From positions 10,926,501 through 10,990,500 of the forward strand of contig JAHQIY010000001.1 of assembly GCA_019054805.1 (NCBI GenBank): 64,000 bases of DNA. The letters run 5' to 3'. Source of the DNA: Brachionus manjavacas (lineage: Eukaryota > Rotifera > Eurotatoria > Ploima > Brachionidae). Below, piece after piece: positions 1 to 12,638 of this stretch. The notes under the pieces were generated by a model. The model had not been told where the DNA came from. It did no database searches and saw nothing but the letters and a program-made list of their open reading frames with translations. The translations under genes and the position numbers were made by a program. How positions within the stretch are numbered: position 1 is the first letter of the stretch; the number at the start of each line of letters is the position of its first letter.

Positions 1-1186
1 AAATTTTCCAGCTCTGGATGATCCTCTAGAAAGTGAACCAACTTTATTTGAGTGGGAATTAGCCAGTTTGAAACCTCTTCCATAAAAAGCTATGCCCAAT
101 ATTAGCTTCTCTTTTGGACAACCTTTTTTAAGCCAGTAATTTACTGACCAATCCTTACAAAAAAATTTTAAACACAAAATAACCAAATTGAAAAATCTTA
201 CCACATTTAAAGTATTTTCCCATGATAAATCGCCTGTTTTAGAATACAAAGCTGAATGAAAGCCTGTCTTAATACTCCAAGAACCGTGAAACTAAATTCA
301 AATTGAATTTCTTAATTTATTTTTTTTATTTTTTTTACGTCATAGGCCATCAAATTCACAAAATCAACATATTGACTAATTTTATCTACTTCATAGGAAG
401 TGTCAATGGTTGCTTGGCCACCAGATACTGCAATTGATAGCTCAAGAGATTTATTCTTTGGAGTTTCATTATCAAATTCAAGTCTCAATATCTAATTAAT
501 AATATATAGCTAAATTTAAAATTTAATTGAAAAACTTTACTTCTAAAAGTCTTGTAAATTGCTTTTTTTTAACAACAGGAAACTCCCAATCGACATCTTA
601 ATTTTTTTTAAAATAAAAAATTTTAGATTCAAATTTTTAAGTATACCGAGTCCGTCGAATTCCCATTTTCTTAAAAAATTAATTGAATTTTTGGCAAATG
701 TTTTCATTGTTTCATCATTTTCAACAACTTTCAGATACATTAATTTTTTTAAATACCACTCTTATAATATTAATTAAATTTTTACCAGTATCAAAACCGG
801 CTGATCCCTGAGCCCATCCGCCTACCGCAAGTAAAATGTTTAATGCAGGATTTATTATTTTTAGAACCATTATTCGCTCATATAAGCCAAAGCCATCATC
901 GATTTCTATATCAATTGCTTCAGTTGGCGCAAGAGTATAATTTTCGATTTTGGCAAAAGCATATATAACATGTGTACACAATTCAGGGTTGATGTCTTCA
1001 GGATAAAATTCGGCACCACTTGGTCTTGAGTGGGCCCAATTTGTGAAATAGCTAAAATTCTAACATTAATTATTTTTTTAATTAAAAATTTACAATTTTT
1101 TACCAAACTTTTTTAAAGGTTGCCAAACAGCAGCTTAGATTTGCTAACAAAAAAAATAGAACAAAAACTTTTTTTTTAATTTTCAT
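1..1186 (-). CDS. GH18 chitinase, N-terminal part (gene runs off the left edge)
   Basis: Secreted glycoside hydrolase family 18 enzyme expected to cleave chitin. Seven exons read on the minus strand: 1186-1104, 1051-786, 727-647, 596-541, 491-339, 291-202 and 153-1, with introns of 47-58 bp in phase; 294 residues are visible. Start chosen because the ATG at 1186-1184 opens a hydrophobic signal peptide ending near LSCCLA. Then come VCYFTNWAHSRP, the strand motif LLAVGGWAQGSAGF, the catalytic signature DGLDVDWEF at about residues 141-149 (Glu148 is the proton donor), and NLMAYDFHGSW. The last visible exon holds LILGIAFYGRGF. All catalytic Asp/Glu positions are intact, so an active enzyme is likely; the remaining barrel and any chitin-binding module lie outside the window. 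Family assignment is certain; the substrate is inferred from the family. Confidence 0.95.
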
Positions 1187-3568
1187 CTCTAAAAATTTAT
1201 TTAATAATATTTAGAATTGTCTTTTATTTAATTTGTCTTGTGCTTATTGAGAATAAAATTTTTCGGTTCTTACTAAAGCTTGTTTTTTATAGAATTTTAT
1301 AAAGTTAAATTTTTTTGAGAAATTTCTGAACCATGAATTCAGAAGGGCTTTTAAAACGATTTGGACTGGAAAAAAAATTATTTAGACTGAACTGTTTTGA
1401 CTATGCTAAAATTTTGTTGCTATTCGAAGTAATTAAAATACTCTTGAAATACTTGATATTAACCGTAGGTCTATAATTACTTTTCGTATCACAGCAATGG
1501 TCATTCTAAAACAGCTTGAGTTTGATCAAGGGCAAAAGAAAATCGAATATCACAAATAAGCGTAGGTGTAGTGATTTTTATAAGATTTAGTTGATTATTT
1601 AAACTTTCAATGCTTTTTTTTCAAGATTAAAATTACAAGGAGTACTTTGCATGATTTGAATTAAATGCTTTGTTGTGACACTATTAATTTTTAGATTGTC
1701 TTAGGGCGAACTAAATCATTAATTTATTTGATAGTTAGCAGAGAGCATTTATTCTTAAGGACTAAAATCATTTAGGAGAAATGTCAAAAATTTATTTTGA
1801 TGAACTCATTTAATTTTTTTTAATTTTGAAATGGGTCAATTAAAAGTTAAATGAATGAACTCGGTTAATAAAAGGCTAAAAAAACTAAATTTCCCACAAC
1901 TACAATTACTATTTTTTTATTTTTGATAACCTTGTAATTATAAAATAAAATTTGCACTCAAAAATCAAATTTGATTGCTTTTTGTCTTGGACGAAGACAT
2001 CTTAATTTTTTTTCAATTTTTTGAAAAATTCGTATATTTTGGTATCTAAAACATCATTATAAATAATACTTAAGCTACTTTTTGCAAAAGTTTTCTAAAC
2101 AAAAAATTACTTGATTGACAATTTAGGTCAATTTTAATGTATTTTTGGCAGGAACATTTTTAAATATCTTTATTTTAGCAATTGAATCTTTTTCTGTCCA
2201 ATACTTTAAAATAAATAATTTGATCATTTAAAATTGATAATCATCAGATACTAATCACAAATTATTTTTCTCAAATTCTCAAATTCTAGGAAAAGAAGTA
2301 ACCAAAAAAGTTTAGCTTAGTTTATCGAAAGATAAATCATGTTAATAAAAATAAAAAAAATAAATGGAAAAGTATGATTATATAAATATAATTATTGAAA
2401 TAAGCTCTTATAAACTGAAAAATAAAAGTGTAAAAGTGCCTCTTGTAAAATTGAAGTTATTCTTTAGAAAAGACCCCTTTTGGAAAATTTAGTTAACATG
2501 TTCCTCTAGTTTATTCATTTGACTAAAAGGAACGATTAAGATCCAAAACGGGGATTCTTTTTTAAATTTCTTAAAGTTTTTTTAATTATTTATGCATTAA
2601 ATTTTTAAATAAAAATTTGTTCTTAGTCTAAAAAGAAAATAGATTTGATGCAACTTATTCGATCATGCTTTAACAAAAAAAAATTTTTAAATGAAAAAAT
2701 AAATTTAGCAACAAAAAAAGGAGCTTTAAAAATTAATTATTTTGTTTTTTAGACAATTTTTACAATTTTATGAAGGTTCATCAATCAAAGCTTTAAACTT
2801 TTATCATCAAATTATTTTTAAACTAAAAAAAACAAATATAAATTGTATAAATCTTATTCTTCAAAAGGCTTTCTAAGATTCACCTTTCGAAAAGAAATGT
2901 TCAAACTCCATTTATTTTTAACAATTAAAACATTAAAAAAACCACTGTATACAAGTGAAAAAATAAAAAAAAATTTTTAACAATATTTACTAATAAAAAT
3001 TTAAAAATTCTAATAATTTTTTAAATTTTCGGTATGCAATAATATTTTGCAATTTCATGTTTGCTTTATACACAAAATTGATGAGCTCACATACATTTTT
3101 TAAATCTAATTTCAAATTTCTTAAAGTTTATCGTCAAAAAATGTCTTTTTTGTGATCGAACAGATACCAATTTAAATTTTTTTCATTTTTTGAAAGATTT
3201 TTTAAAATTTGAATTCACAATTTATTAAACTGGTTTTGAAAAACTCAAAATTTCTGATTGATATCTATTTCATTTTGATTCCTTTTTTTATATCCATTAT
3301 TTTCTATCAATTCTTTTTTTGCTTTTATTTACAATCAAGAATTTATTTTATATTTTGGATTGACAAAGAAAATATGATGCAAATATAAAATAACAAATGC
3401 TAAATAATTAAAATAAAAAAATTTGCACATAAAGAGTTATACTTTGCTAAAAACTAATGCCATTGCTTTCTAATTTTTGAAATTGATGAAATTTTTCTTT
3501 TTTTTCATATATTTAATTTAGTTTAAAATAGAAATAACGCATTGTTTTAGCTAAATTATTCATTTAAA
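1187..3568. other. AT-rich intergenic region
   Basis: No exon chain recognised on either strand. A 47-codon ORF beginning at 1333 has no recognisable motif. The rest is A/T homopolymer-rich sequence lying between the divergent chitinase and Mff genes, so promoters of both should be here, but I cannot point to a specific element. Confidence 0.5.
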
Positions 3569-4483
3569 ATGGCCAATTTGGATGAATATGATATTCCCAT
3601 GATAAATAAAAATGAGCATCGCAAGGGATTTCACATCCCAATATCAGATGTTGACGATTTGACTTTTAAAAACCGTCATGATCCAAAATTTATAGCCCAA
3701 ATAAGTACTGAATAAACTTTTTTATTCCATTTCTTTAAATATTAAATTAATAAAGCAAATATGATGCAGGTTCCACCAACAATATCTCTAAAAAATGATT
3801 CTACTCAGCGTTCAAAACATGCCCAAACTTTTACAGCTAATAGTCATTTTTCAATGGAAGTTCCGGACAAACTAACAGGTAAAAAGTAAACCTGGTACTA
3901 GTTTCAATCTAAATAAATATGATCGGTCTTTAATAAGATTAATAACTAGGGTTGAAACTCAATTTATTAATAATTTTTTAATTTTGTCTAATTTTAGTGT
4001 ATGGTAAGTGGATTAAATTTTTGTGAACATTCGGATGATCAAATTTTAAGCTTTGATTTTTGGGTCAATTTTTAAAAATAATTTTTAAGCTGATGAAATT
4101 TTGAATGTTAGATATGATAGTTCATCTCAAGATGGTGAGGCCAATGAAGATGTCCATAATGTTACGGCAACACCACCGTCAACTCCCACCAAAGAATTGA
4201 ATGAAAATGAAACACAATTAAAAACTCTGCAAATTTCTTCCGATTTTACCAAAAAGTAAGATTATGTTAGATGTTTATTTGAACAATTTTTAATTAATTT
4301 AGAATTCGACCGAGAAGATCCAGCATTGAAGTTGATTTGCATGAAGAAATAAGAATGTTAAGAGACAAAATAAGTTATCTTGAAAACGAGTGCCAAATTA
4401 ATACTAGAAGTTGTAGATTGTTCTACGCAATTTTATGTGGATATGTCTTGATAAAAACTTTTTCATGGCTTGCTAGCAAATAA
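3569..4483 (+). CDS. MFF: Mitochondrial fission factor (Mff/Tango11) homologue
   Basis: Tail-anchored outer-membrane adaptor that recruits dynamin-related protein Drp1 to mitochondria and peroxisomes. Exons 3569-3704, 3756-3878, (3998-4003), 4090-4255 and 4303-4483 give 203 residues, or 201 without the 6-nt exon; vertebrate Mff isoforms are about 220-340. Evidence: two short N-terminal repeats of the Mff type, ITNMMQVPPTISL and HFSMEVPDKL; a low-complexity Ser/Thr/Pro middle; a C-terminal coiled coil (LHEEIRMLRDKISYLENE); then a single hydrophobic anchor (LFYAILCGYVLIKTFSWLA) ending four residues or fewer from the C terminus. Each exon is under 190 nt. The assignment rests on motif order, repeats and topology, not on a search. 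Transcribed toward PGM2, 4.4 kb upstream of it. Confidence 0.8.
3998..4003 (+). other. Candidate 6-nt microexon in the Mff gene
   Basis: Six bases (TGTATG) preceded by TTTTAG and followed by the consensus donor GTAAGT. Including it inserts Val-Tyr and keeps frame; skipping it joins 3878 to 4090 also in frame but leaves a 211-bp intron in a gene whose other introns are about 50 bp. Either constitutive or alternative use would work. Confidence 0.45.
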
Positions 4484-5600
4484 AATATATAAAATATGTA
4501 AAATGTTACATCTCTCTTAGATTTTCATTTCTCTTTGAGTTCTATTTTAATTTCTGAATATTTTAAAATCTGATGCTGGCCAGTAAAATAGAATTTTATT
4601 ATTTTTTACTTTAAACATAAAAACTCTTGTAAATAAAAATATTCCAAGTTTTATTTTCCTTTATTTGATCATTATTATTTTCTACATTTGACAACCCAGT
4701 TTTGTTTTTAAATAGTTTGAATTGTGTCACAGCTGGTTCATAGAGCAAATGATGTGTGGCAATTTGGATAGAAATTCCAAATTAATTTCTTGTAGATTTC
4801 GATGAGTTGATTTGGAATACATAATTAATTTATTTGTAAGACCACTAGTTCAGAAAATATGGCGTCTTAAGGTTTCAAAGAGTCAAGTACTTTGAAATGG
4901 CATATCTTGGTCATTTTTCAATCTAGAGACTTCAAATTTTTTCCCCAAAATACTCATAATTATATGAGAAATTAGAAAATTTAAAATCAATCAAAAATCA
5001 TAAAAACTGTATAAAAGAAACATTTTATCTTTAAGGACTTAGAGAATGAATCACATTAGGTAAAAAAAATATTAAAATTAGCTAATTTTAAATAAATTCG
5101 AATTCTTAATAGCATATCAAAAAAACTAACATTACTGGGCATACCTTACTTGCTTTTGCTAAATGGAATGATTTTGCAATATCACTAATTGATTTTAAAA
5201 AAAAAAAATTTATTTAATTTTTTTTTTTTTTTATTTAAGGTTCTAAAAGTTTTTTTTTATAGAAATCCCTTATCAAAGTCAAAAATACTAAAACTTTGAT
5301 CTAAAATTTGTTCACATCTGAATAAAAATATCTGTTCCTAATAAATACTGGTTTTAGATTTACCTTCGGTTTGTATTAAATTCTCTTTATGAAACTCATT
5401 TCCTGATAAACTCATTATCGGATAAAATTGAAGGTTGAAAGGAAGGGTATGATTGACAATTCAATTTAATTTCAAGGCTAATCAACAGGCTAGTGCGCTT
5501 GTCTAATAGACTCATAAACAATTCATTTAATTGTATAAAAAAGTTAATTTCTTTTAAAAAAAATTAATAAAATAATAGTTTTGATTTATTAGAAAAATTA
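4484..5600. other. AT-rich intergenic region
   Basis: Contains probable Mff 3' UTR with several AATAAA-like stretches, then homopolymer-rich DNA with no exon chain that I can support. Confidence 0.4.
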
Positions 5601-5669
5601 AACATTGGAAAAATTATTTAAATCAAATATTTTAAATTTTGTAACAAAATCTATAAAAATTAAATCTAT

Positions 5670-6356
5670 ATTATTGTAGATAGAAAGCTTGAATGAAGTG
5701 AATTTCAACATTGATCTCTTGATCACAAAGCTATTTATCAATCTTGAGGAAAAAAATCCAAACATTTTTTCTCCATTTTTAGATTTTACCATTGGTTCTA
5801 TTAAATTTTCGGTTTCACAATTAATTCATCTAGCAACCACGCAGTCTTAACTTTAAAAGACACAATATTTAATTCATTAGCATCTAGTATTTTTGAGTGC
5901 ATTAAAGCAAAACGTAACTATCTGTCCATCAAAGTCAAATAACTCTTTTGAAACACTTATTCAACTTTTGATTAACCATTTTAATGTAGATTTTCCTTTA
6001 CTTATAAGTAATATAAGTAAGTTTAAAAAGAAGTTAAAGGGGTATTTTTTCATCAGTGATGGCATCTCTGACTCTATCAAAATATGTCTAGAAAACATAA
6101 GATTTAAAGATTATCGTATATTTTTGAATGAATTAATAAGGCCTAAATGAATTGCATAACTTGAAGTCCAAAAAGTTCAATAGATACTATCTTCCTTTTC
6201 ATTCTCATACAATTGAAAAATTTCAAATATTTTTATATATATGTATTATCTTTTTCTTTTTTTTTTTTTTTTTTGTTGTACTCTCTTTTTCTAATTATTA
6301 TTTTTACTTCTCCTAAAGGAGGTTAATTAAATTCAAATAAATATTAAACTTTACAA
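5670..6356 (+). pseudogene. Degenerate coding stretch with repeat-type 3' tail, probably a retroelement
   Basis: Three consecutive open stretches in changing frames (about 5681-5845, 5817-5930 and 5893-6150) look like one former protein broken by two frameshifts; they share codon use and run head to tail. I do not recognise the protein. Downstream are a long T tract, a CTCCTAAAGGAG hairpin at 6312-6323 and an A-rich end at 6354-6366, as in non-LTR element 3' ends. The next dead LINE starts immediately after the A tract. A LINE origin is inference. Confidence 0.35.
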
Positions 6357-6360
6357 AAAA

Positions 6361-6975
6361 AAAAAGTTTTGTCCATGTGCGATAGATGCAAGTAAAGTAT
6401 TTGATTAGGTAAATAGAACGATTTTATTTAGCGAACTTATTTGAAAACAGAACTCATTAATTTTCAAAATGATAAAAAAACTGGTTCGAATCATCCTTTA
6501 TGCAGATGATATTCTAATTCAAAGCCAAGATAAGAAAAATTACAGAAGCCACTTAAAATATGCGAAAAATTCGGCAAAAAAATGAAATTAAATTTAACCA
6601 GAAAAAAACACAATTGATAATTTTTGGCAATACAAATAACTTTTACAATAACCTTTGCTAGATCCTTTCAAGATAAATTCAAGTCATATTAGAAAACTTA
6701 AAACTACTGAGGGAATCCTGATCAAAAGAATACTTCAACATGGCAAAAAATCGAGAACATAGAAATTAATTGCGGCTCTAAATATGAAAACAACTGACAA
6801 GATGTTTCTTTAAAGAAAATTGAACTTTATAAAGAAATTGAATTCAAAACTTTATACAAGAACACTAATAAATAGATTAATCGAAGAGTCAATAGGAACG
6901 GAGAAAAAATAGGCAAAAACTCAATTAAGTGAGCTAGAAGAAATCTTTACTCGTGAGATTGGAAAAAGCTAATTT
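6361..6975 (+). mobile_element. 5'-truncated, inactivated LINE (reverse-transcriptase part)
   Basis: Conceptual translation gives reverse-transcriptase block 'CAIDASKVFD' with an in-frame stop right after it, then VNRTILFSELI, then the catalytic block IILYADDILIQS near 6490-6530, and a C-terminal region resembling LINE thumb sequence (MKTTDKMFL, LYTRTLINRLIEES) with several stops and frameshifts. Clearly a non-LTR retrotransposon remnant on the plus strand, 5' truncated and non-functional. Confidence 0.75.
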
Positions 6976-7489
6976 GATTTTAACTAATATTCATTTTCCT
7001 TTTTACTATCCAATTTAAAATAATTAAATCAAACGCAAGTGATTTTCAAATAATCCCTATTAAATAATGCAAGCTTATTCGTTATAGACACATAAACTGT
7101 CATTTTTATTTTTAATTTTTTTTTACAATTTATTTATTTTTTCTTTTTCTGTGATTTTTTTAAGGCTGTCAGTATTTAACACAATAAATTAAAAAAAAAA
7201 TAACCAAAAATTCATTTAAAATATCAAAAAAAATTGTTTATATTTATCTTTTTATTTTTTTTCCCAAACATATTATAAATAAAAAAATTAAATTAATGAA
7301 AATATAACACATCTAATAAATTTACACAAATCATAAAAGATCAATATATTTATTTAATTGACATCAAATTAAGAACTCATCCAATTAGTAAAAGACTTGA
7401 AATTCCTAATAAAAATAGTCAACATTTTTGTTGCAGCTAAACAAATTAAAAAAAAAACTAGATTAAAATTTTTAAATTTAAAACAATTA
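6976..7489. other. AT-rich intergenic region
   Basis: Nothing recognised beyond A/T-rich sequence. Confidence 0.4.
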
Positions 7490-8190
7490 ATAAGAATTCA
7501 ACAACAAGCCGATTATTGACAACAATGACTCATTATTCGCCTACAAATGGAACAAGAAGTCGAAACCATTTCAACATATCAACGATGAATACATGACAAA
7601 AAGTGTAATTTAAAAAAAGTGATTTTACTCGTAATCAATTTTTATCGATTTTAGAATCAAAACTTTGAATAACATTCGATGAGATGATCTCTTCGTTAAA
7701 CTCAGTTAGAATAGTCCAAGTCAAACGTGAAAATTGGAAACTAAGTTCGTGCAGTTGTTCATAATGGCTAAAAAATTATTAATGTTGTCATTCTATAGCA
7801 TGTCGTAACAGGCTTAGTAAGTATTATTATAAAAAAAAAAAATTTCTTTAAATTTATTAATATTAATCCTTTTTAGAATTGATGAACTTCAATGATATTG
7901 GAATGGATATACCATTGAACAACTAGCCAAAACGAGGAGCAAAAAAAAAAAAAGATCATGCTTACAACATCAACCGGCGGACTGTATTCATAACGAAGAG
8001 AATGCCATACTTGAATCTGAAGAAGATTTGGATAAAGAACTTGAACAAGTTCCAACATCATCTAAAAGACACAAACGAATGATGCAGCTTTAACAAAAGA
8101 GAATATTTGTAAAACTTGTAAAACTCCAATGAAGAAAAAAAGATGGTTTTATTGCCCAAAGATTGTACTAAGAAAACAAATAAATTTTTT
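7490..8190 (+). pseudogene. Degenerate coding stretch, unidentified (possible transposase)
   Basis: Broken reading frames on the plus strand: about 7520-7600 encodes NDSLFAYKWNKKSKPFQHI; about 7895-8092 encodes a Lys/Glu-rich stretch (EQLAKTRSKKKKRS, then EEDLDKELEQVPTSSKRHKR); 8098-8160 encodes ENICKTCKTPMKKKRWFYC, which resembles a Cys-x2-Cys zinc ribbon as found at the end of some DDE transposases. Several stops and frame changes separate them. The length could also hide introns. I do not recognise a family. Confidence 0.3.
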
Positions 8191-8893
8191 TGGTTATTTT
8201 TTTTTAATAAAAAAAAATTTTTGTTATTGAGTAAATGGAAAAATTATTTTTTTTTGGTTTTCTTACTATTTATATTTATTTTAAATAAAAAATTGACACA
8301 AATTTATTATTATTTTTCATTTTTTTATTGAGTTTTCTATTATTTCTGTGGTTTTATTTCTGTGGTTTTATTTCTGTTGGTTTTGTATTTTTTTAAATAT
8401 ATTAAAAAAATATATTTTTTAAAAAAACAACATTAAATTCTAAACTATATTTATTTTTGCATTCTATGCTATGATTTTTTTTTAAATAAAAAATAAAACT
8501 TAGAAAATTCTGATATAAAACTTAGTAAAAATTCTAATCATGCATATACTTTTTTCATTAAATCGAAATACATTAAATTTAGAGAACATAATTTTGTTAA
8601 GAAGAGTTTTTAAAAAAATTTTTATACCGCTTTAAGGGAAAAAGTTCCAATTGTGTTAACAAAAAGCTATTCACAACAAATTTGTATTATATCAAAGTAA
8701 CTCAATTCTATGATCCAAAGTTATTCAAAAAATATTTTATGAAAAAAATTAAAGAAAATAATTTATGAGATTTTGTGCAATTTTTAAGCAAAAACTATTG
8801 GAAACACACATGTAGATCAATCTCATTTAATACAAATTAAAAAAAAAATTATTTTAGAATAATCAATCTCTTTGATTAGAAAAATTCTGAAAA
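8191..8893. other. AT-rich region upstream of PGM2
   Basis: Homopolymer-rich sequence with the small tandem repeat; presumably includes the PGM2 promoter. No exon seen. Confidence 0.4.
8341..8386. repeat. 15-bp tandem repeat, three copies
   Basis: Unit TATTTCTGTGGTTTT occurs three times in a row, the last with one inserted T. Confidence 0.7.
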
Positions 8894-11800
8894 ATGGCTG
8901 ATTCAATGCTTCAATCGAAAATTAATGAATGGTTAAATTGGGATAAAGTAGATTTAAATTATGAAAAATATTAAAATCTAACTTGACATTCTCTAGAATG
9001 CCAAAACCAAGTCAGAAATTGAAACTCTGGTCAAAAATGAAGAATTCGACGAACTCAGATCTCGTTTATTGCATCGTATGGAATTTGGTACTGCTGGTCT
9101 ACGGTCAAAAATGGGCGCCGGCTATACAATGATGAACAATTTAACCATTATTCAAACTGCTCAAGGTTTTCTAGCTTATTTAAAAGAAAAATTCGGCCAA
9201 GAACTCAATAAGCATGGTATAATAATTGGTTTTGATGCCAGATACAACAGCAATACGTTTGCTAAATTAACTGCTAATATTTTCCTGAGAGAGAACATTC
9301 CTGTCTATCTTTTCGGACAGATAACTCCAACTCCATTTGTCGTAAGAAAATTTAAACAGAAGTAAATTATTTTAGTTCTATATTCTATTTAGCCTTATGG
9401 AATTTTGAAATACAAATGCTGTGCTGGTGTAATGGTAACCGCTTCTCATAATCCAAAAGAAGATAATGGATATAAAGTTTACTTTAATAACGGGTCCCAA
9501 GTATGCCAGAGTTAAAAGTTATAAAAATGAAATAAAATTTTTTTTAGATTATCCCTCCACATGATGAAAAAATTGCCAAATCAATTTTAAGCAACTTGGA
9601 GCCCAAAGAGGAATCTTGGGATATAAGCCTGGTAGATAACCATCCGCTAAGAATAGACCCGTTTGACCAAGTTTACAAAGCCTATTTTGAAGATTTAAAA
9701 CAACTGTCTTTTAATCGTGAAAATAACTCGAATACATCATTAAAAATAACATACACTGCCATGCACGGTGTCGGATACGAATTTTCTAAGGAATCATTCA
9801 AATCTTTTAATCTCAACCCATTTGTACCTGTGATTGAACAAATTTATCCTGATCCGGAATTTCCGACAGTTAAGTTTCCCAATCCTGAGGAAGGAAAGTC
9901 ATCGCTTAATTTGGCTATTAAAACTGCAAACGAAAACGAGAGTACACTAATTGTTGCGAATGATCCTGATGCTGATCGACTGGCTATAGCTGAAAAGTTA
10001 CCAGGAGGAGAATGGAAAATTTTCAATGGTAACGAAACCGCGTCTTTATTAGGCTGGTGGTTGTGGCACAACTATAAGGCGACAAATCCGAATGAGAATG
10101 ATTACAGCAATGTGTACATGCTTTATAGCACAGTTTCGTCACACATTTTAAAGTCAATAGCTGCAGTAGAAGGCTTTAATTGTGAGGACACATTGACTGG
10201 TTTTAAGTGGATGGGCAACAGGGCCCATGATTTATTGAGTAAAGATAAAAAGGTTATATTTTCTTTCGAGGAGGCAATTGGTTTTATGTGCGGCACCAAT
10301 GTTTTGGACAAGGATGGTATTTCAGCTGAAGCTGTTGCTTCTGAAATGGCTGTTTATTTAAAAGAAAAAGAGAACAAAACTCTTGTTCAGCAATTAGATT
10401 GGATTTACGAAAGGTTGGTTCTGTTTAATTTTTTATTTTCAATAAAATAATATTTAATTTTTTTAGATATGGATATCATGTTTCGAATAATTCTTATTAT
10501 TTGTGCTATGAGCAAGAGAATATAGTCAAAATGTTTGAAAAAATACGTAATTATGATTCAAATTCAAAAGACTCTAAAGTAAGTAATTTTATGAAATTAT
10601 TTATAAATTTTTAAAAAATTAGTAGAAAAAAATTAAATCTTAAATTATATTTCTAGTGATTTAAAATTTGTTCTAAAGCTGTAACAAGGTGCACCATACA
10701 TGGCTATGGCTTAATTATGGCTTAAACGTTATGCAAAAATAGTATTAATAATTTATTAAACGCAGCCATATTACAATTAAATACTGAACAAGGTTCCTGA
10801 GGAAATGATCAATTCTTGTTCAGTGCTCAATATAAAAATGAGTACGATAAGTTCTCAAGTCCTTTTCAAAAGACATCTAACAAACATACATAGAATGCTA
10901 AAATTTTATATATGCTAATATGTAAAAAAATTTTTTCGGTCTAAAAGCTACCATAGGAGTCTTTCGTCTAAGACTTCTCCAGTCCAGTAGTTAATTATTA
11001 TTATTTTTATTATTTGATATTTTTTAAAATGCATAAAATTAAATAAGCAAATAATTAATTCCGAAGAATCGGAAAAAAAAATGAATGAAAATATATTCTT
11101 ATTAATATATTTTAATAACAGATTTATTTGAAGAAAAAAGCCATCATAGCTTCTTTACCTATGAAACATCTTTTAATAAAATAACTTCATACAATTTTTA
11201 AAAAGCATGAAAAAAGTTTAGGAATTGGATTTTTTCAAATTTATTTAAAACAATAAAACTGAAGTTACTCTTGCAATCTTTTACATTGAAATTTACTACA
11301 AAAATTGAATATTTAGTTGAAATTGAATTAAAACAAGAATCTTTTACTTTATTTTTTTTTAATATAATTGAAAAATAATTGAAAAATAAGTATTTTGTTT
11401 TAAAAATATCTTTTAAATAAATTTAAAATTATTTAATTTTCTTAAAAAAGATTTAAAAAAAAATTAATTTTGATTAGATTATTTATTTTAATATAGCAAG
11501 TAAAATAATAAAGAAAACAGTAATTAATAATTTTTTACTTTATTCTATTCTTAATAAATTTGAAACATCAAACTCTAAACTTGTTTCAATTTTTTTCAAA
11601 AAATTGACTATTAAAGAAGTACCCATATTCGTAAAGTTTCCGGCTAAAATAAAATTTTTACTTCTCTAGAGAATTATAGGTGTGAAAAATTTTAATAAAA
11701 AAAAAATTTGAAAATAAATTTTTTTTTTAAGAGGGAAAAATTATTTCAATCAATTTTTTTAAAACTAAAGTTGGTCAAAAGTCAAAAATTTTCAAAAGGC

Positions 11801-12638
11801 AAACTCAAAGTAAACTACTTTGCTTTTTAGTTTTTGATTTTTTTTTTAAATTATTAATTTTTTTATGAAATTTCTTAAAGGACCTTAAACATTTTTACAT
11901 TAGTTCAAAAATTTTTTCGCAGCCTATTATTGCGACTTAGAGTTCCGACTATTAAATGATTTGAAGTTTCTTGCTCATTAATTATATTACTTAAAAAAAA
12001 AATAAAAAGTCAAAGTCTGAATTGACTTAAAAAATTTTTTTTGTTCTGACTTCGATCCAGAGTTGGTCAAAGTCAAGCTGGACTCTTTTTATTTCAAGTC
12101 TAGTCAAAACTTTGACTTTTGTTTATTTTTTAAGTCCCAGACAAAAACTTTTATATGTGCCTTTTTTTTACAAACTTTAATTGTCCATTTATTTTTTCAG
12201 TATCCAAAATATTGCGGCAGGTTTAAAATTAACAAAATCAGAGACTTGACTTCAGATGTCGTTATTGATTTCACACGAAACGAACACTCAAAACCAGTAA
12301 CTAAATTTAATTTTGTCAAAAAAAATTTATTGAATTATTGCGTTTTATTAAAGACATTTCCCGTTTCTAAATCAAGTCAAATGATAACATTTTATTTCGA
12401 AAATGGATGTGTATTAACAATTAGAACAAGTGGAACTGAGCCCAAGATAAAATGGTATTCGGAAATAAGACAAACCGATAAATCAAAGTAAATTGAGCAG
12501 CATTTCAAAATTTTCTTGACTAAATTTGATTTTAGATCACGAGATGAATTAAAACATGAGCTGAACGAGCTTGTTGAGAGCATGATCAAAGAATTTTATA
12601 AACCTGAAGAGCACAACCTAACAGCCCGATCAACTTAA
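8894..12638 (+). CDS. PGM2: Phosphoglucomutase-2 (PGM2 type)
   Basis: Interconverts hexose- or pentose-1-phosphate and the 5/6-phosphate in the cytosol. Eight exons: 8894-8947, 8997-9341, 9393-9500, 9548-10413, 10467-10578, 12201-12296, 12354-12487 and 12536-12638, giving 605 residues; human PGM2 is 612. The active-site phosphoserine loop VTASHNP lies at about residues 148-154 (Ser151), the Mg-binding loop DPDADR at about 308-313, the sugar-binding loop FEEAIG at about 409-414, and the phosphate-binding [10 protein letters not shown] near 551-560. N-terminal FGTAGLR is also present. All catalytic loops are intact, so a functional enzyme is expected. The first ATG is used; no in-frame upstream start is evident. 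Intron 5 is 1.6 kb, against about 50 bp for the others, and carries repeat sequence. Assignment certain at family level. Confidence 0.96.
10579..12200 (+). other. Large PGM2 intron with repeat debris
   Basis: 1622-bp intron from GTAAGT to TTTTTTCAG. It contains two partial matches to the AGAGTTGGTCAAA terminal motif of the small MITE at 47522 (at 11771 and 12059), and a stretch at about 10690-11000 that is less AT-biased than its surroundings and looks like an old repeat. No nested gene seen. Confidence 0.6.
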
